Shown: positions 8,986 through 17,046 of the stretch, one piece after another
How the letters are laid out: the number at the start of each line of letters is the position of its first letter
How positions within the stretch are numbered: position 1 is the stretch's first letter
Assembly: GCF_003121705.1 (NCBI RefSeq)
Contig: NZ_PYHR01000002.1
Span: 3,162,001 to 3,226,000 of the forward strand
Length of the DNA: 64,000 bases
Direction: 5' to 3'
From: Serinibacter arcticus
GTDB taxonomy: Bacteria; Actinomycetota; Actinomycetes; Actinomycetales; Beutenbergiaceae
Notes under the pieces: generated by a model
Databases searched by the model: none
Told to the model about the DNA's origin: nothing
What the model saw: only the letters and a program-made list of their open reading frames with translations
Made by a program: the position numbers and the translations under genes

Positions 8986-11199
8986 TCAGCCGATGGTGCG
9001 AGGTCCGTCGAGAGATCGGCGCCGCGGGGTGTCGATGAGGTGGGTGTCGCCTGCTGGGGGTCGGTGGTAGGTGTGGCCGGTGGGGGTGGTCCAGATGGTG
9101 GAGCCGTCGGGGGTGATGCGGTAGCTGTGGCCGTGGTGGGTCTTGAGTCGGTGGTGGTGGCGGCAGAGGGGGCGGAGGTTGGGTGCGTCGGTAGGTCCGG
9201 TGGGCCATTCGACGGCGTGGTCGTTGTCGCAGGCGGTTGAGGCGACGGTGCAGGCGGGGGCGATGCAGGTGGGGTGGAGCGCGCGGACGAGGCGGTCGAG
9301 CTCGGCGCCGGGGCGGTAGTTGGGTGTGGCGAGGTGGGGTGCGGGGTTGAAGGAGGGTGGCCAGTAGCGCGACGTGTCCTCGCCGGGTGCCGAGGCGGTG
9401 GTCGTCGTGGTCGGCGTGGCGTCGTCGTCGGGCTCGGTGTTCGTGGTGTCGACGGGGTGGTGGGTCGCGCGGGTCATGCCGCCTCCGCGCTCGCGCTGGG
9501 TCTCGCGTTCGCGGTCTGCTTGTTGGGTGATGTCGGCGAGGGCGGTGGTGATGGTGAGCCAGCGGGGTGGGTTGGTGGCGAGGAGTCGGGCGGTGGTGGG
9601 GTCCAGGGGGGCGAAGCCGAGGAGTTCGGGGACGTCGATGCCGGTGCGGCAGGTTTCGGGGGCTTCGTAGGTTTCGAACCGCCACCCCGACTCGTTCGTG
9701 GTGAGGGCGAGGTCGTCCTGCCACGGGTGGACGGGGTCGATGTGGTCGGCGTCGGGCTCGGTGAGGTGCTCGGGGGCCAGGGCGAGCGTCAGCCCGGAGG
9801 TAGTACCGGAGAACGGCACGAATGGCCGGAACCGTTCGCTGGGGTCGGCCAGGCCGTTGCCGGGGTCAAGGTCTTGGGTGCCGTCGGGCTGGGTGGGCGC
9901 GTTGGCGCTCTCGGCGTCCCGGTGCAGGAGGGCGTCGGCGATCGAGGCTGGACCCTGACTGCCGGCGCCCGTGCCGGTGCTGGTGCTGGTGGGTGGGTGT
10001 CCGAGGCGTTGTCTGGTGCGGGCGCTGACGGCCTCGATTGCGGCGTCGAGGGTGCGGCGGACCTGGCCGAGCGGGCTGGGGTCGTTCTCGGCTGCGTGGT
10101 GCTCGCGCTTGGCCAGCTCGATGAGGTCGTCGAAGGACGCCACGGGGCCCGTGCCCGGCCCTGATCGGATCGTGGCGTCGCCAACGCCAACGCCGACGAT
10201 CGCGGTGCCGCTGCCGGTCCTCGCACCGATGCCCGCACCGGTGCCGGCGCTGGTGCTGGTGGCTGTGGTGTCGTCGGTGGTGAGGAGGGTGTGGCAGCCG
10301 GGGACGGATGTGAGGGTGCCGTTGTTGAGGGCGGTGGTGGCCAGGGTGGTGAGGGCGTCGGCGCGGAGCTGGTCCAGGGTGCGGGGGTCGCCGGCGGCGC
10401 GGGCTGCTTTGGCTGCTGCCTCAGCTGCGGTGTAGATGGCGGCGATGTCCAGGGCGGGGGCGATGACGCGCAGGCAGGCTTGGCCGTCGGGCAGCAGTCG
10501 GGGGTGCTCGACCCGTCGGCGGGTGGCGGCCTGGAGGGCGCGGTGGTGGGCGGTGGTGGGGTCGGTCTGGATCAGGGCGGCCTGGATCCGCTTCTTCAGG
10601 GCGTGGTGGGGAAGTCCCGGTGCTGCGGGGAGGACCTGGTCGGTGACGGCGAAGCAGACGGCTGGTTCCTGGGTGGCGAGCAGGTCGGTGAAGATCGCGG
10701 CCTTGCCGGCGTCGATGTGTCCGGCGGCCAGGGCGGTCCCGACGGGGTGGAGGGTGCTCTCCAGCAGGTGTCCTTCCCCGACCAGTCGGGCGGCTCGTTG
10801 CCGGCTGAGGCCGAGTCGCATGGCGAGCTCGTCGGCGGCGGGGCCACCTCGCTCGACCCGTGCGGGGGCGCCGGGCACGTCAGCGGCGAGTCGGTTGGCG
10901 TCCAGGATGCCGTGGCGGGTGTGGAGCCGGGTGGCGGTGGCGCGGAGTCCGGCTTCGGCCCAGCCGGCGATGGCGGCGAACGCGGCTGCTGTTTCCAGGA
11001 GCTCGCCGGGGTCCAGGGTCATGAGGTGGGTGAAGTCCGACAGCTGCAGCAGACGCTCGATCAGTTCTGTCGGGGGGCCTCCGTCGTCGGGCTGGGTGAG
11101 TCCGAGGCGGTCACGGATGGTGTCGGGGTCCTCGGTGGGCGTGAATCCGAGACCCCACACGGTGGTGGTGGGGGTTGCTCCGGATCCGTTCTCGAACAT
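8986..11199 (-). CDS. DUF222 / HNH endonuclease (13E12 family)
   Basis: A 737-residue protein of the DUF222-HNH family, common and often multicopy in actinobacteria (the mycobacterial 13E12 REP family). The N-terminal half is the helical DUF222 region, including LGLSRQRAARLVGEGHLLE. The C-terminus carries the HNH nuclease with zinc cysteines (CIAPACTVAS), the catalytic CDNDHAVEW and LCRHHHRLKTHH. Between them are Gly/Thr/Ser-rich low-complexity stretches (bases about 9958-10000, 10170-10265, 9380-9440). ATG 11199 is supported by a TAAACT hexamer exactly six bases upstream, so the message is probably leaderless. It is monocistronic and convergent with the SWIM gene. Such genes may be mobile, but no ends or transposase are seen. 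Confidence 0.88.
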   Translation of the reverse strand: MFENGSGATPTTTVWGLGFTPTEDPDTIRDRLGLTQPDDGGPPTELIERLLQLSDFTHLMTLDPGELLETAAAFAAIAGWAEAGLRATATRLHTRHGILDANRLAADVPGAPARVERGGPAADELAMRLGLSRQRAARLVGEGHLLESTLHPVGTALAAGHIDAGKAAIFTDLLATQEPAVCFAVTDQVLPAAPGLPHHALKKRIQAALIQTDPTTAHHRALQAATRRRVEHPRLLPDGQACLRVIAPALDIAAIYTAAEAAAKAARAAGDPRTLDQLRADALTTLATTALNNGTLTSVPGCHTLLTTDDTTATSTSAGTGAGIGARTGSGTAIVGVGVGDATIRSGPGTGPVASFDDLIELAKREHHAAENDPSPLGQVRRTLDAAIEAVSARTRQRLGHPPTSTSTGTGAGSQGPASIADALLHRDAESANAPTQPDGTQDLDPGNGLADPSERFRPFVPFSGTTSGLTLALAPEHLTEPDADHIDPVHPWQDDLALTTNESGWRFETYEAPETCRTGIDVPELLGFAPLDPTTARLLATNPPRWLTITTALADITQQADRERETQRERGGGMTRATHHPVDTTNTEPDDDATPTTTTTASAPGEDTSRYWPPSFNPAPHLATPNYRPGAELDRLVRALHPTCIAPACTVASTACDNDHAVEWPTGPTDAPNLRPLCRHHHRLKTHHGHSYRITPDGSTIWTTPTGHTYHRPPAGDTHLIDTPRRRSLDGPRTIG

Positions 11200-11211
11200 G
11201 CGTACAGTTTA
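11200..11211 (-). promoter_or_regulatory. Leaderless -10 element of the HNH gene
   Basis: On the minus strand TAAACT is followed by GTACGC and then the ATG. This is the TANNNT-N6-start geometry seen at many genes in this window. No clear -35 is visible. Confidence 0.55.
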
Positions 11212-11381
11212 CGCTGTCTGGGTGCGATGGGAAAGGGTTTGGCGCGATCTGTGGATACAGGTTCCGGCGGTGGGTAACCCTGTGGATCTCGGCGGCAGCA
11301 ACTCGTCCCCTCCGTCCGACTCGCGGGACAGCTTCTGGGTGCACGTAGGGGGATCGGTAGCGCGTAGTTGTTGAACGAGGG

Positions 11382-11515
11382 GCGTTGGAGCCTCTCGCGA
11401 GCGGTGCGCCAACCTCTCGCCGGCAGTGCGTAAGCCCCTCGCAGGTGGTGCGTAAGCCCCTCGCGGGTGGTGCGTAAGCCCCTCGTCGGTGGTGCAGAAG
11501 GCCCTCGCCGATGAC
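11382..11515. repeat. 22-bp tandem repeat array (six units)
   Basis: Six head-to-tail units with core gcgtaagcccctcgcRggtg: 11382-11405 (24 bp, diverged), 11406-11427, 11428-11449, 11450-11471, 11472-11493 and 11494-11515 (diverged). The third to fifth units are nearly identical, differing at one to three positions, and the outer units are degraded. There are no spacers, so it is not a CRISPR array. It lies outside genes, between the HNH start and the beta-galactosidase stop. Confidence 0.9.
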
Positions 11516-11636
11516 GGGGGAGGGGGCCAGCGGGCCAAGGGGCCAAGGGGTAGAGGCGGGGAGACGAAACGGGCGGGGGCGGGTTTGCGCCGCCCCGCGC
11601 CCGCCCCCGTCCGTCCTGCCGCCGGAGGCGGACTTC

Positions 11637-13712
11637 TCAGGCCTCGCGGACCACGGCGAAGCCGCCGGGCTCGAGGGTCAGCGCCTCGGCGACGTCGACC
11701 CCGGCAACGAGGTCGTGGCCGCTCGTCGGGAGCGTCACGGCCTCGCGCGTGTGGTTGAGGACGAAGAGCCAGGACCGGCCGGTGCCGTCGGCACGGCGCG
11801 TGACCTCGACGCCGTCGGGCAGGTCCGCCAGCACCGGCGCGACGCGGGACTCGGCGATCACGGCGTCGACCACCTTCTGGAGGCCGTCGGCGTCCGGCTG
11901 CACCGAGAGGTACCAGGCCGAGCCAGCACCAGCACCAGCACCAGCACCACCGCCCAGCACCCGCCGCGTCAGCGCCGGCACCCCGTCGAGGTCCCCGCCG
12001 ACGATCGTCCGCACCACCTCGGTCCCCTCGAGCGCCCGCACCTTCTCGGCCCACAGGGAGGCGGACCCGCCGTCGTCGAGCGCGATGGTCTGACCCGGCT
12101 GCAGCGCCCAGAACTCCTCGCTGCGCACGCCGAGCAGGTCGCGGAACGCGCCGGGGTAGCCGCCGAGACGCACGTGGTCGTTCTCGTCGACGATGCCGGA
12201 GTAGAAGGTCACGAGCACGGTCGCCCCGCGCTCGGCCGCGGCGACGACCGCCGCGGCGTCGTCGTCGGAGATCAGGTACAGCGCCGGCACGACGATCAGG
12301 TCGTAGCCGGACAGATCCGCGGACGGCTCCACGACGTCGGCCGACACCCCGCGGCGACCGAGCGCCGCGTGGACGTCGACGGCGAGGCCGCGCACGTCGA
12401 GGTCCTGGTTGGGCTGCGAGCCGGTGTGCGTGGCCCAGCGGGACGCGTAGTCGTAGAGGACGGCGGCGCGCGACTGCACGCGCGACCCGCGGATCTCGCC
12501 CACGCGCCTGAGGACGTCGCCGAGCCGCACCGTGGTGCGCCACACGTCGGAGTCGCGGCCCGCGTGCGGGTACATCGCCGAGTGGTACTTCTCGGCGCCG
12601 GCCCGCGACTGCCGCCACTGGAAGAACAGCAGCGCGTCGGCGCCGTGCGCGAGGTGCGACAGCGAGTTGCGCAGCGACTCGTGCGGCGCGCGCGAGCGGT
12701 TGGTCGGCTGCCAGTTCACGGCCGAGGTGGAGTGCTCCATGAGGATCCACGGCGCGTTCCCGGCCATCGAGCGGACCATGTCCGCCGAGAACGCGATCTC
12801 GCGCTCGGGGTTCGGGTCGGAGCCCCACAGGTAGTGGTCGTTGGAGACGATGTCCATCTCCGGGGCCCAGGAGTAGTAGTCCATCGGGTTCGGACCGTTC
12901 ATCACCATGAAGTTGGTGGTGCACGGGATCCCGGGCGTGACCTCGGCCAGCACCGCGCGCAGGTCGAGGTAGTAGGACAGGAGCTCGTCGGAGGAGTAGC
13001 GCGCGAAGTCGAGCTGGTGCGTCGGGTTGATCTGCGCGGTCGCGGCGCGCGGCGGCAGGATCTCCTCGAACGAGCTGTACAGCTGCGACCAGAACGCGGT
13101 GCCCCACGCGTGGTTCAGGGCGTCGATCGTGCCGTAGCGGGCCTCGAGCCAGCGGCGGAAGGCGGCGGCGCCGTCGTCGGAGAACTCGTGCGGGGCGTGG
13201 CAGCCGATCTCGTTGTCGATGTGCCACATCGCGAGCCCCGGGTGGTCGGCGTAGCGCTCGGCCACGAGCCGCGTCATCTCGACGGCGTAGCGGCGGAAGA
13301 CCGGCGACGCGATCCGGTAGTGCTGGCGCGAGCCGGGGGACAGGACGGTGCCGTCCACCGTCACCGGCAGGATCTCGGGGTGCTTGTGGGACAGCCACGG
13401 CGGCGGGCTCGCGGTCGCGGTGGCGAGGTCGACGCGGATCCCGGCCGCGTGCAGCCGGTCCATCGTGACGTCGAGCCACTCCCAGTCGAAGGTGCCCTCG
13501 GTCGGCTGGATCCGGGCCCAGGAGAAGATCGCGAGGCTGACGAGGTTCACGCCGGCCTCGAGCATGAGCTCGACGTCCTCGACGCGGATCTCGTCCGGCC
13601 ACTGCTCGGGGTTGTAGTCGCCCCCGTAGCCCAGCGCGTCGAGGCCGATCGGCCACGACGGCGTGGAGGTGGAGGGGGGAGTGGTGGGAGTCACGTCAGC
13701 GGTGGCGCTCAT
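11637..13712 (-). CDS. GH42 beta-galactosidase
   Basis: A 691-residue intracellular glycoside hydrolase family 42 enzyme, cleaving beta-galactosides such as lactose or galacto-oligosaccharides. The start of the barrel, GYGGDYNPEQWP, is typical. The acid/base Glu168 lies in WHIDNEIG and the nucleophile Glu326 in ILMEHST; a trimerisation domain and a small C-terminal beta domain follow. ATG 13712 is chosen because TATGCT stands exactly six bases upstream; the frame is open farther up but is not conserved in character. No signal peptide. A Gly-Ala repeat encoded by four agcacc hexamers (11925-11948) lies in the third domain. A perfect palindrome just upstream suggests repressor control. No transporter is adjacent. 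Confidence 0.93.
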   Translation of the reverse strand: MSATADVTPTTPPSTSTPSWPIGLDALGYGGDYNPEQWPDEIRVEDVELMLEAGVNLVSLAIFSWARIQPTEGTFDWEWLDVTMDRLHAAGIRVDLATATASPPPWLSHKHPEILPVTVDGTVLSPGSRQHYRIASPVFRRYAVEMTRLVAERYADHPGLAMWHIDNEIGCHAPHEFSDDGAAAFRRWLEARYGTIDALNHAWGTAFWSQLYSSFEEILPPRAATAQINPTHQLDFARYSSDELLSYYLDLRAVLAEVTPGIPCTTNFMVMNGPNPMDYYSWAPEMDIVSNDHYLWGSDPNPEREIAFSADMVRSMAGNAPWILMEHSTSAVNWQPTNRSRAPHESLRNSLSHLAHGADALLFFQWRQSRAGAEKYHSAMYPHAGRDSDVWRTTVRLGDVLRRVGEIRGSRVQSRAAVLYDYASRWATHTGSQPNQDLDVRGLAVDVHAALGRRGVSADVVEPSADLSGYDLIVVPALYLISDDDAAAVVAAAERGATVLVTFYSGIVDENDHVRLGGYPGAFRDLLGVRSEEFWALQPGQTIALDDGGSASLWAEKVRALEGTEVVRTIVGGDLDGVPALTRRVLGGGAGAGAGAGSAWYLSVQPDADGLQKVVDAVIAESRVAPVLADLPDGVEVTRRADGTGRSWLFVLNHTREAVTLPTSGHDLVAGVDVAEALTLEPGGFAVVREA

Positions 13713-13740
13713 TGCGCCAGCATAGATGGTGACGTCACCA
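13713..13740 (-). promoter_or_regulatory. Leaderless promoter and palindromic operator of GH42 gene
   Basis: On the minus strand the -10 TATGCT (13719-13724) is six bases before ATG. Directly upstream, 13727-13740 is the perfect 14-bp palindrome TGGTGACGTCACCA, which would occupy the spacer between -35 and -10. That position is what a repressor site needs. The cognate regulator cannot be named from sequence. Confidence 0.5.
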
Positions 13741-13917
13741 CCGCGGGGCGGGGGCGTCCGGCCGTCGGACCACCCCTGCCGTGGGAGAAGGGTGCGGCGT
13801 AAACTCGAACCACGTGTCCGACGTGTCGTCGGGGAGGTCGGCAGCCCGTTCCGTTCGAGGGGCTGGAGCTGTCGATCCGGGCTGGAAACCTCTCGGACCC
13901 ACCTCGCAAAGGCACTC

Positions 13918-15471
13918 ATGACCTCCTCGCGCGCCCACGAGCCCGCCCCCGCCCCCACCCTCGCCCCGACGTCCACGAGCGACGCCCCGGCCGGCGACGC
14001 CCCCGTCGCCGACGCCCCCGTCGTCGATCACGCGGACGCCTCCCCGCGCCGCTGGTGGATCCTGATCATCCTGGCGCTCACGCAGCTCGTCATCGTCCTC
14101 GACGGAACGATCGTCAACATCGCCCTGCCGCAGGCGCAGATCGAGCTCGGCCTCACGGACGTCCAGCGCCAGTGGGTCGTGACGGCCTACGCCCTCGCGT
14201 TCGGCGCGCTCCTCCTCCTCGGCGGCCGCATCGCCGACTACTGGGGCCGCAAGCGGACCTTCCTCGTCGGCATGGTCGGCTTCGGCGCCGCCTCCGCGAT
14301 CGCCGGGTTCGCGCCGTCGGCGGAGATCCTCATCGCCGGCCGCGGCCTGCAGGGCGTGTTCGCCGCGCTGATGGCTCCCGCCGCGCTCGCGCTCCTCACC
14401 GTCACGTTCCCGAGCGGCCGCGAGCGCAACACCGCGTTCGCGATCTTCGGCACCGTCGCGGGGGTCGGCGCCGCCGTCGGGCTGCTGCTCGGCGGTGTCC
14501 TCACCGAGTTCGCCGACTGGCGCTGGTGCCTCTGGGTCAACGTCCCGGTCGCCGTCGTCGCGCTGATCGCGGGCCAGATGGTCATGACCGAGAGCCGGGC
14601 CGACGGCGAGAACCGCTACGACGTCCTCGGTGCGATCACGGTCGTGCTCGGTCTGGGTGCCCTCGTCTACGGCTTCACGCTCGCCGAGGAGGGCTGGGGC
14701 CACGTCGAGACCTGGGCGTTCCTGATCGCCGGCGTGCTGCTGCTCGCCCTCTTCGTGCGCATCGAGTCGCGCGTCGCGCAGCCGCTGCTCCCGCTGCGGA
14801 TCGTCACGGACCGCGTCCGCGGCGGCGTCTTCCTGCTGCAGGGCCTCACCGGCTCCGTGATGATCGGCGCGATGCTCTACCTCACGCTGCACCTGCAGAT
14901 CGTGCTCGGCTTCGGTCCGCTCGAGGCCGGCCTCGCGTCGCTCCCGATGACGGCGACGATCATGATGGTCGTCCCGCTCGCCACCAACCTCCTCCTGCCG
15001 CGCGTCGGCCCGCGCCCGCTGATGATCGCCGGTCCGCTGGTGTCCGCCGTCGCGCTGGTGTGGCTGAGCCGGATCACGGCCGGCGGCTCGTACGCCGTCG
15101 AGATCCTCCCCGGGCTGATCGTGCTCGGCATCGGCATGGCGATGCTGTTCGTGACGATGCAGAACGTCGCCCTCGTCGGCGTCGCCCCGCACGACGCCGG
15201 AGCCGCCAGCGCGACCGTCAACGCCGCGATGCAGATCGGCGGCTCGATCGGGCTGGCGCTGTTCACGTCGTTCTACGCGAGCGCCGTCCGCGCCACCGCG
15301 GTCGCGAGCGAGGCCGACCAGCTCGGCGCGTTCGTGAACGGCTACTCGGCCGTGTTCATCGCCTCCGGCGTCGGCATGGTGATCGCCGCGGCCATCGCGT
15401 TCGTCATGGTGCGCGGCACCAAGGAGCAGCTCCTCCCGACCGACGCCCCCGCCGTCGCCCACGTGGGCTGA
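13918..15471 (+). CDS. MFS drug-efflux transporter, DHA2 (EmrB/QacA) family
   Basis: A 517-residue integral membrane protein with about 14 predicted transmembrane helices, typical of the 14-spanner DHA2 family that exports drugs or dyes by proton antiport. Helix 1 carries LDGTIVNIALPQAQ and the loop 2-3 motif A is GGRIADYWGRKR; motif C-like GTVAGVGAAVG follows. The first 45 residues are Ala/Pro/Thr-rich and cytoplasmic. ATG 13918 is the only good start near the first helix. It is divergent from the beta-galactosidase gene. No TetR or MarR regulator is adjacent, so the substrate is open. Confidence 0.9.
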   Translation: MTSSRAHEPAPAPTLAPTSTSDAPAGDAPVADAPVVDHADASPRRWWILIILALTQLVIVLDGTIVNIALPQAQIELGLTDVQRQWVVTAYALAFGALLLLGGRIADYWGRKRTFLVGMVGFGAASAIAGFAPSAEILIAGRGLQGVFAALMAPAALALLTVTFPSGRERNTAFAIFGTVAGVGAAVGLLLGGVLTEFADWRWCLWVNVPVAVVALIAGQMVMTESRADGENRYDVLGAITVVLGLGALVYGFTLAEEGWGHVETWAFLIAGVLLLALFVRIESRVAQPLLPLRIVTDRVRGGVFLLQGLTGSVMIGAMLYLTLHLQIVLGFGPLEAGLASLPMTATIMMVVPLATNLLLPRVGPRPLMIAGPLVSAVALVWLSRITAGGSYAVEILPGLIVLGIGMAMLFVTMQNVALVGVAPHDAGAASATVNAAMQIGGSIGLALFTSFYASAVRATAVASEADQLGAFVNGYSAVFIASGVGMVIAAAIAFVMVRGTKEQLLPTDAPAVAHVG

Positions 15472-15513
15472 CGCCGGCGGACACGGCGAGGCACCCCCGA
15501 GGCACCCCCGCAG

Positions 15514-16422
15514 CTACCCGCGCCGCCCCCGCAGCGGCGCGAGCGCGTTCGGCGACACGTCGAACCGCCCGTCGTGGAACACCCACACGATGAAGGCGAC
15601 CGGGCTGAGCGCGCCCGCGACGTCGCGGACCTCCTGCGGCAGGTAGCGGTCCATCTCGCCCAGCGCGGCCTGCCACGCGAGCGTCGAGCTCCGCCGTCGC
15701 CCCTCGTCCCGCGGGAGGCGTGCCAGTCGGTGCGCCTCCCGCAGCGCGTCCTCGGCGAGCTTCACCTCGAGGTTCGCCGGCGCGTGGGGCACGGTCGGGT
15801 GGGCGCCGCGGCGATGGTCGCGGCTCGAGCGTCGACCGAGCACGACGGCGGCCGCGAACGTCGTGGCGAGCGCCGCGCCCACGATCGCGGTCGCCCACCC
15901 GGGCGCCCCTGAGGCGGCGGACGACGTCGCGGCGACGATGCCGGTGGCGGTCACAGCGAAGACGAGGACGCCGAACGCCTGGTCGACCGACGGCAGGTCC
16001 GCCGTCGCGACGCGTCGCGGGAGGACCAGATCGAGTCCGGCGGCGACGGCGAGCACGGCGCACGCGGTCGCGGCCACCACCCACCAGACCGACTCGTCGA
16101 CGCTCGCGACCAGCAGCAGGCTGGCGAGCAGGGTCCCGGCCGCCAGCACGACGACGAGCAGCCACCACAGACGTCGGGCGGTCACGCCCGCCGCCCCCGC
16201 CGGATCGGGCACGGACTCGTGCATCGCGCGCGTGGGGTCGAGAGTCCACAGGCGCCTGCGCCAGCCGTTCATCACCGCGACGCGCCGGACGACGTCGTCG
16301 GGCAGGCCGCCCGCGTCAGCGGCGATGCGGACCGCGGCCCGCACGGCCGCGCGGATCTGCGGGTCGGTGCCCACGATCCACACGGGCGTGCGCGCCCCGG
16401 ACCGACGCCGTCGTGCCACCAC
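15514..16422 (-). CDS. Hypothetical membrane protein
   Basis: I do not recognise this 302-residue protein. It has a basic N-terminus, an amphipathic first 70 residues, then two pairs of predicted membrane helices (about 87-130 and 155-190). A soluble C-terminal part of about 95 residues includes EVKLAEDALREAHRLARLP and a YLPQEVRDVAGALSPVAFI stretch. The GTG at 16422 is favoured by GGAGG six bases upstream. It converges with the DHA2 transporter; only 42 bases separate the stops. Confidence 0.65.
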   Translation of the reverse strand: MVARRRRSGARTPVWIVGTDPQIRAAVRAAVRIAADAGGLPDDVVRRVAVMNGWRRRLWTLDPTRAMHESVPDPAGAAGVTARRLWWLLVVVLAAGTLLASLLLVASVDESVWWVVAATACAVLAVAAGLDLVLPRRVATADLPSVDQAFGVLVFAVTATGIVAATSSAASGAPGWATAIVGAALATTFAAAVVLGRRSSRDHRRGAHPTVPHAPANLEVKLAEDALREAHRLARLPRDEGRRRSSTLAWQAALGEMDRYLPQEVRDVAGALSPVAFIVWVFHDGRFDVSPNALAPLRGRRG

Positions 16423-16443
16423 CGCCGACCTCCGCGGCCGCGC

Positions 16444-16866
16444 TCAGACGTGCCCGGCGTTGCCGTAGCTGGCGAAGACGGTGTCGCTCGGCACGATCTG
16501 GCGACCGAGCGGGGTGAGCGTGATCGGGATGATCTTGATCTCGGCGATCGCCAGCGGGATGCCGATGATCGTGACGGCGAGCGCGGCCGCACTCGCGATG
16601 TGGCCGATGACGAGCCAGATGCCCGCGACCAGGATCCAGATGACGTTCCCGACGGCGGAGCCCAGCCCCGCGGTCGGCCGCTGCACCACGGTGCGGCCGA
16701 ACGGCCAGAGCACGTAGCTGGCGATGCGGAACGAGGCGATGCCCCAGGGGATCGTCACGATCAGGATGCAGCAGATGACGCCCGCGAGCAGGTAGGCCAG
16801 GGCCAGCGGCAGGCCGGCGAGGATCAGCCAGATGACGTTGAGGACGAAGCGAAGGAGACCGCGCAT
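16444..16866 (-). CDS. YccF-family inner membrane protein
   Basis: A 140-residue membrane protein of the YccF family: four hydrophobic segments in two similar halves. Each half has the conserved IP-G pattern (ILIVTIPWGIASFRIA and VTIIGIPLAIAEIKI) and an Asn-Val-Ile-Trp motif (NVIWLI and NVIWIL). The function of YccF is unknown; E. coli YccF has a similar length. ATG 16866 matches the family start, and GATGAT lies six bases upstream (16873-16878 on the minus strand), fitting the leaderless pattern of the window. Confidence 0.85.
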   Translation of the reverse strand: MRGLLRFVLNVIWLILAGLPLALAYLLAGVICCILIVTIPWGIASFRIASYVLWPFGRTVVQRPTAGLGSAVGNVIWILVAGIWLVIGHIASAAALAVTIIGIPLAIAEIKIIPITLTPLGRQIVPSDTVFASYGNAGHV

Positions 16867-17046
16867 GCGTCCATCATCCGTCCTCGGGCCAGTGCGGCGC
16901 CCCGAACACGGGGCGATCGTGAACGTCATCAACCGGTAGCACCCTGGAAACGCCTGGTAATGGGGAGGTAACAACCGCTTCCTAGCGTGAGAGCGCGGTC
17001 ACCTGACCGGCCGCACCCCCTCCCCATCCACGCCCCAGGAGCTGCC

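Larger units (their letters stand above)
11200..11636. other. 437-bp intergenic region, no gene seen
   Basis: Between the HNH start and the beta-galactosidase stop there is no credible reading frame. It holds the HNH promoter at its left edge and the 22-bp tandem repeats at 11382-11515. The rest is unremarkable and slightly less G+C rich near 11330-11380. Confidence 0.6.

Noticed and set aside
8986-11199. Insertion element around the DUF222-HNH gene
   Set aside because: No terminal inverted repeats, target duplication or transposase could be found.
11382-11515. CRISPR array
   Set aside because: Repeats are directly adjacent with no spacers and there are no cas genes.
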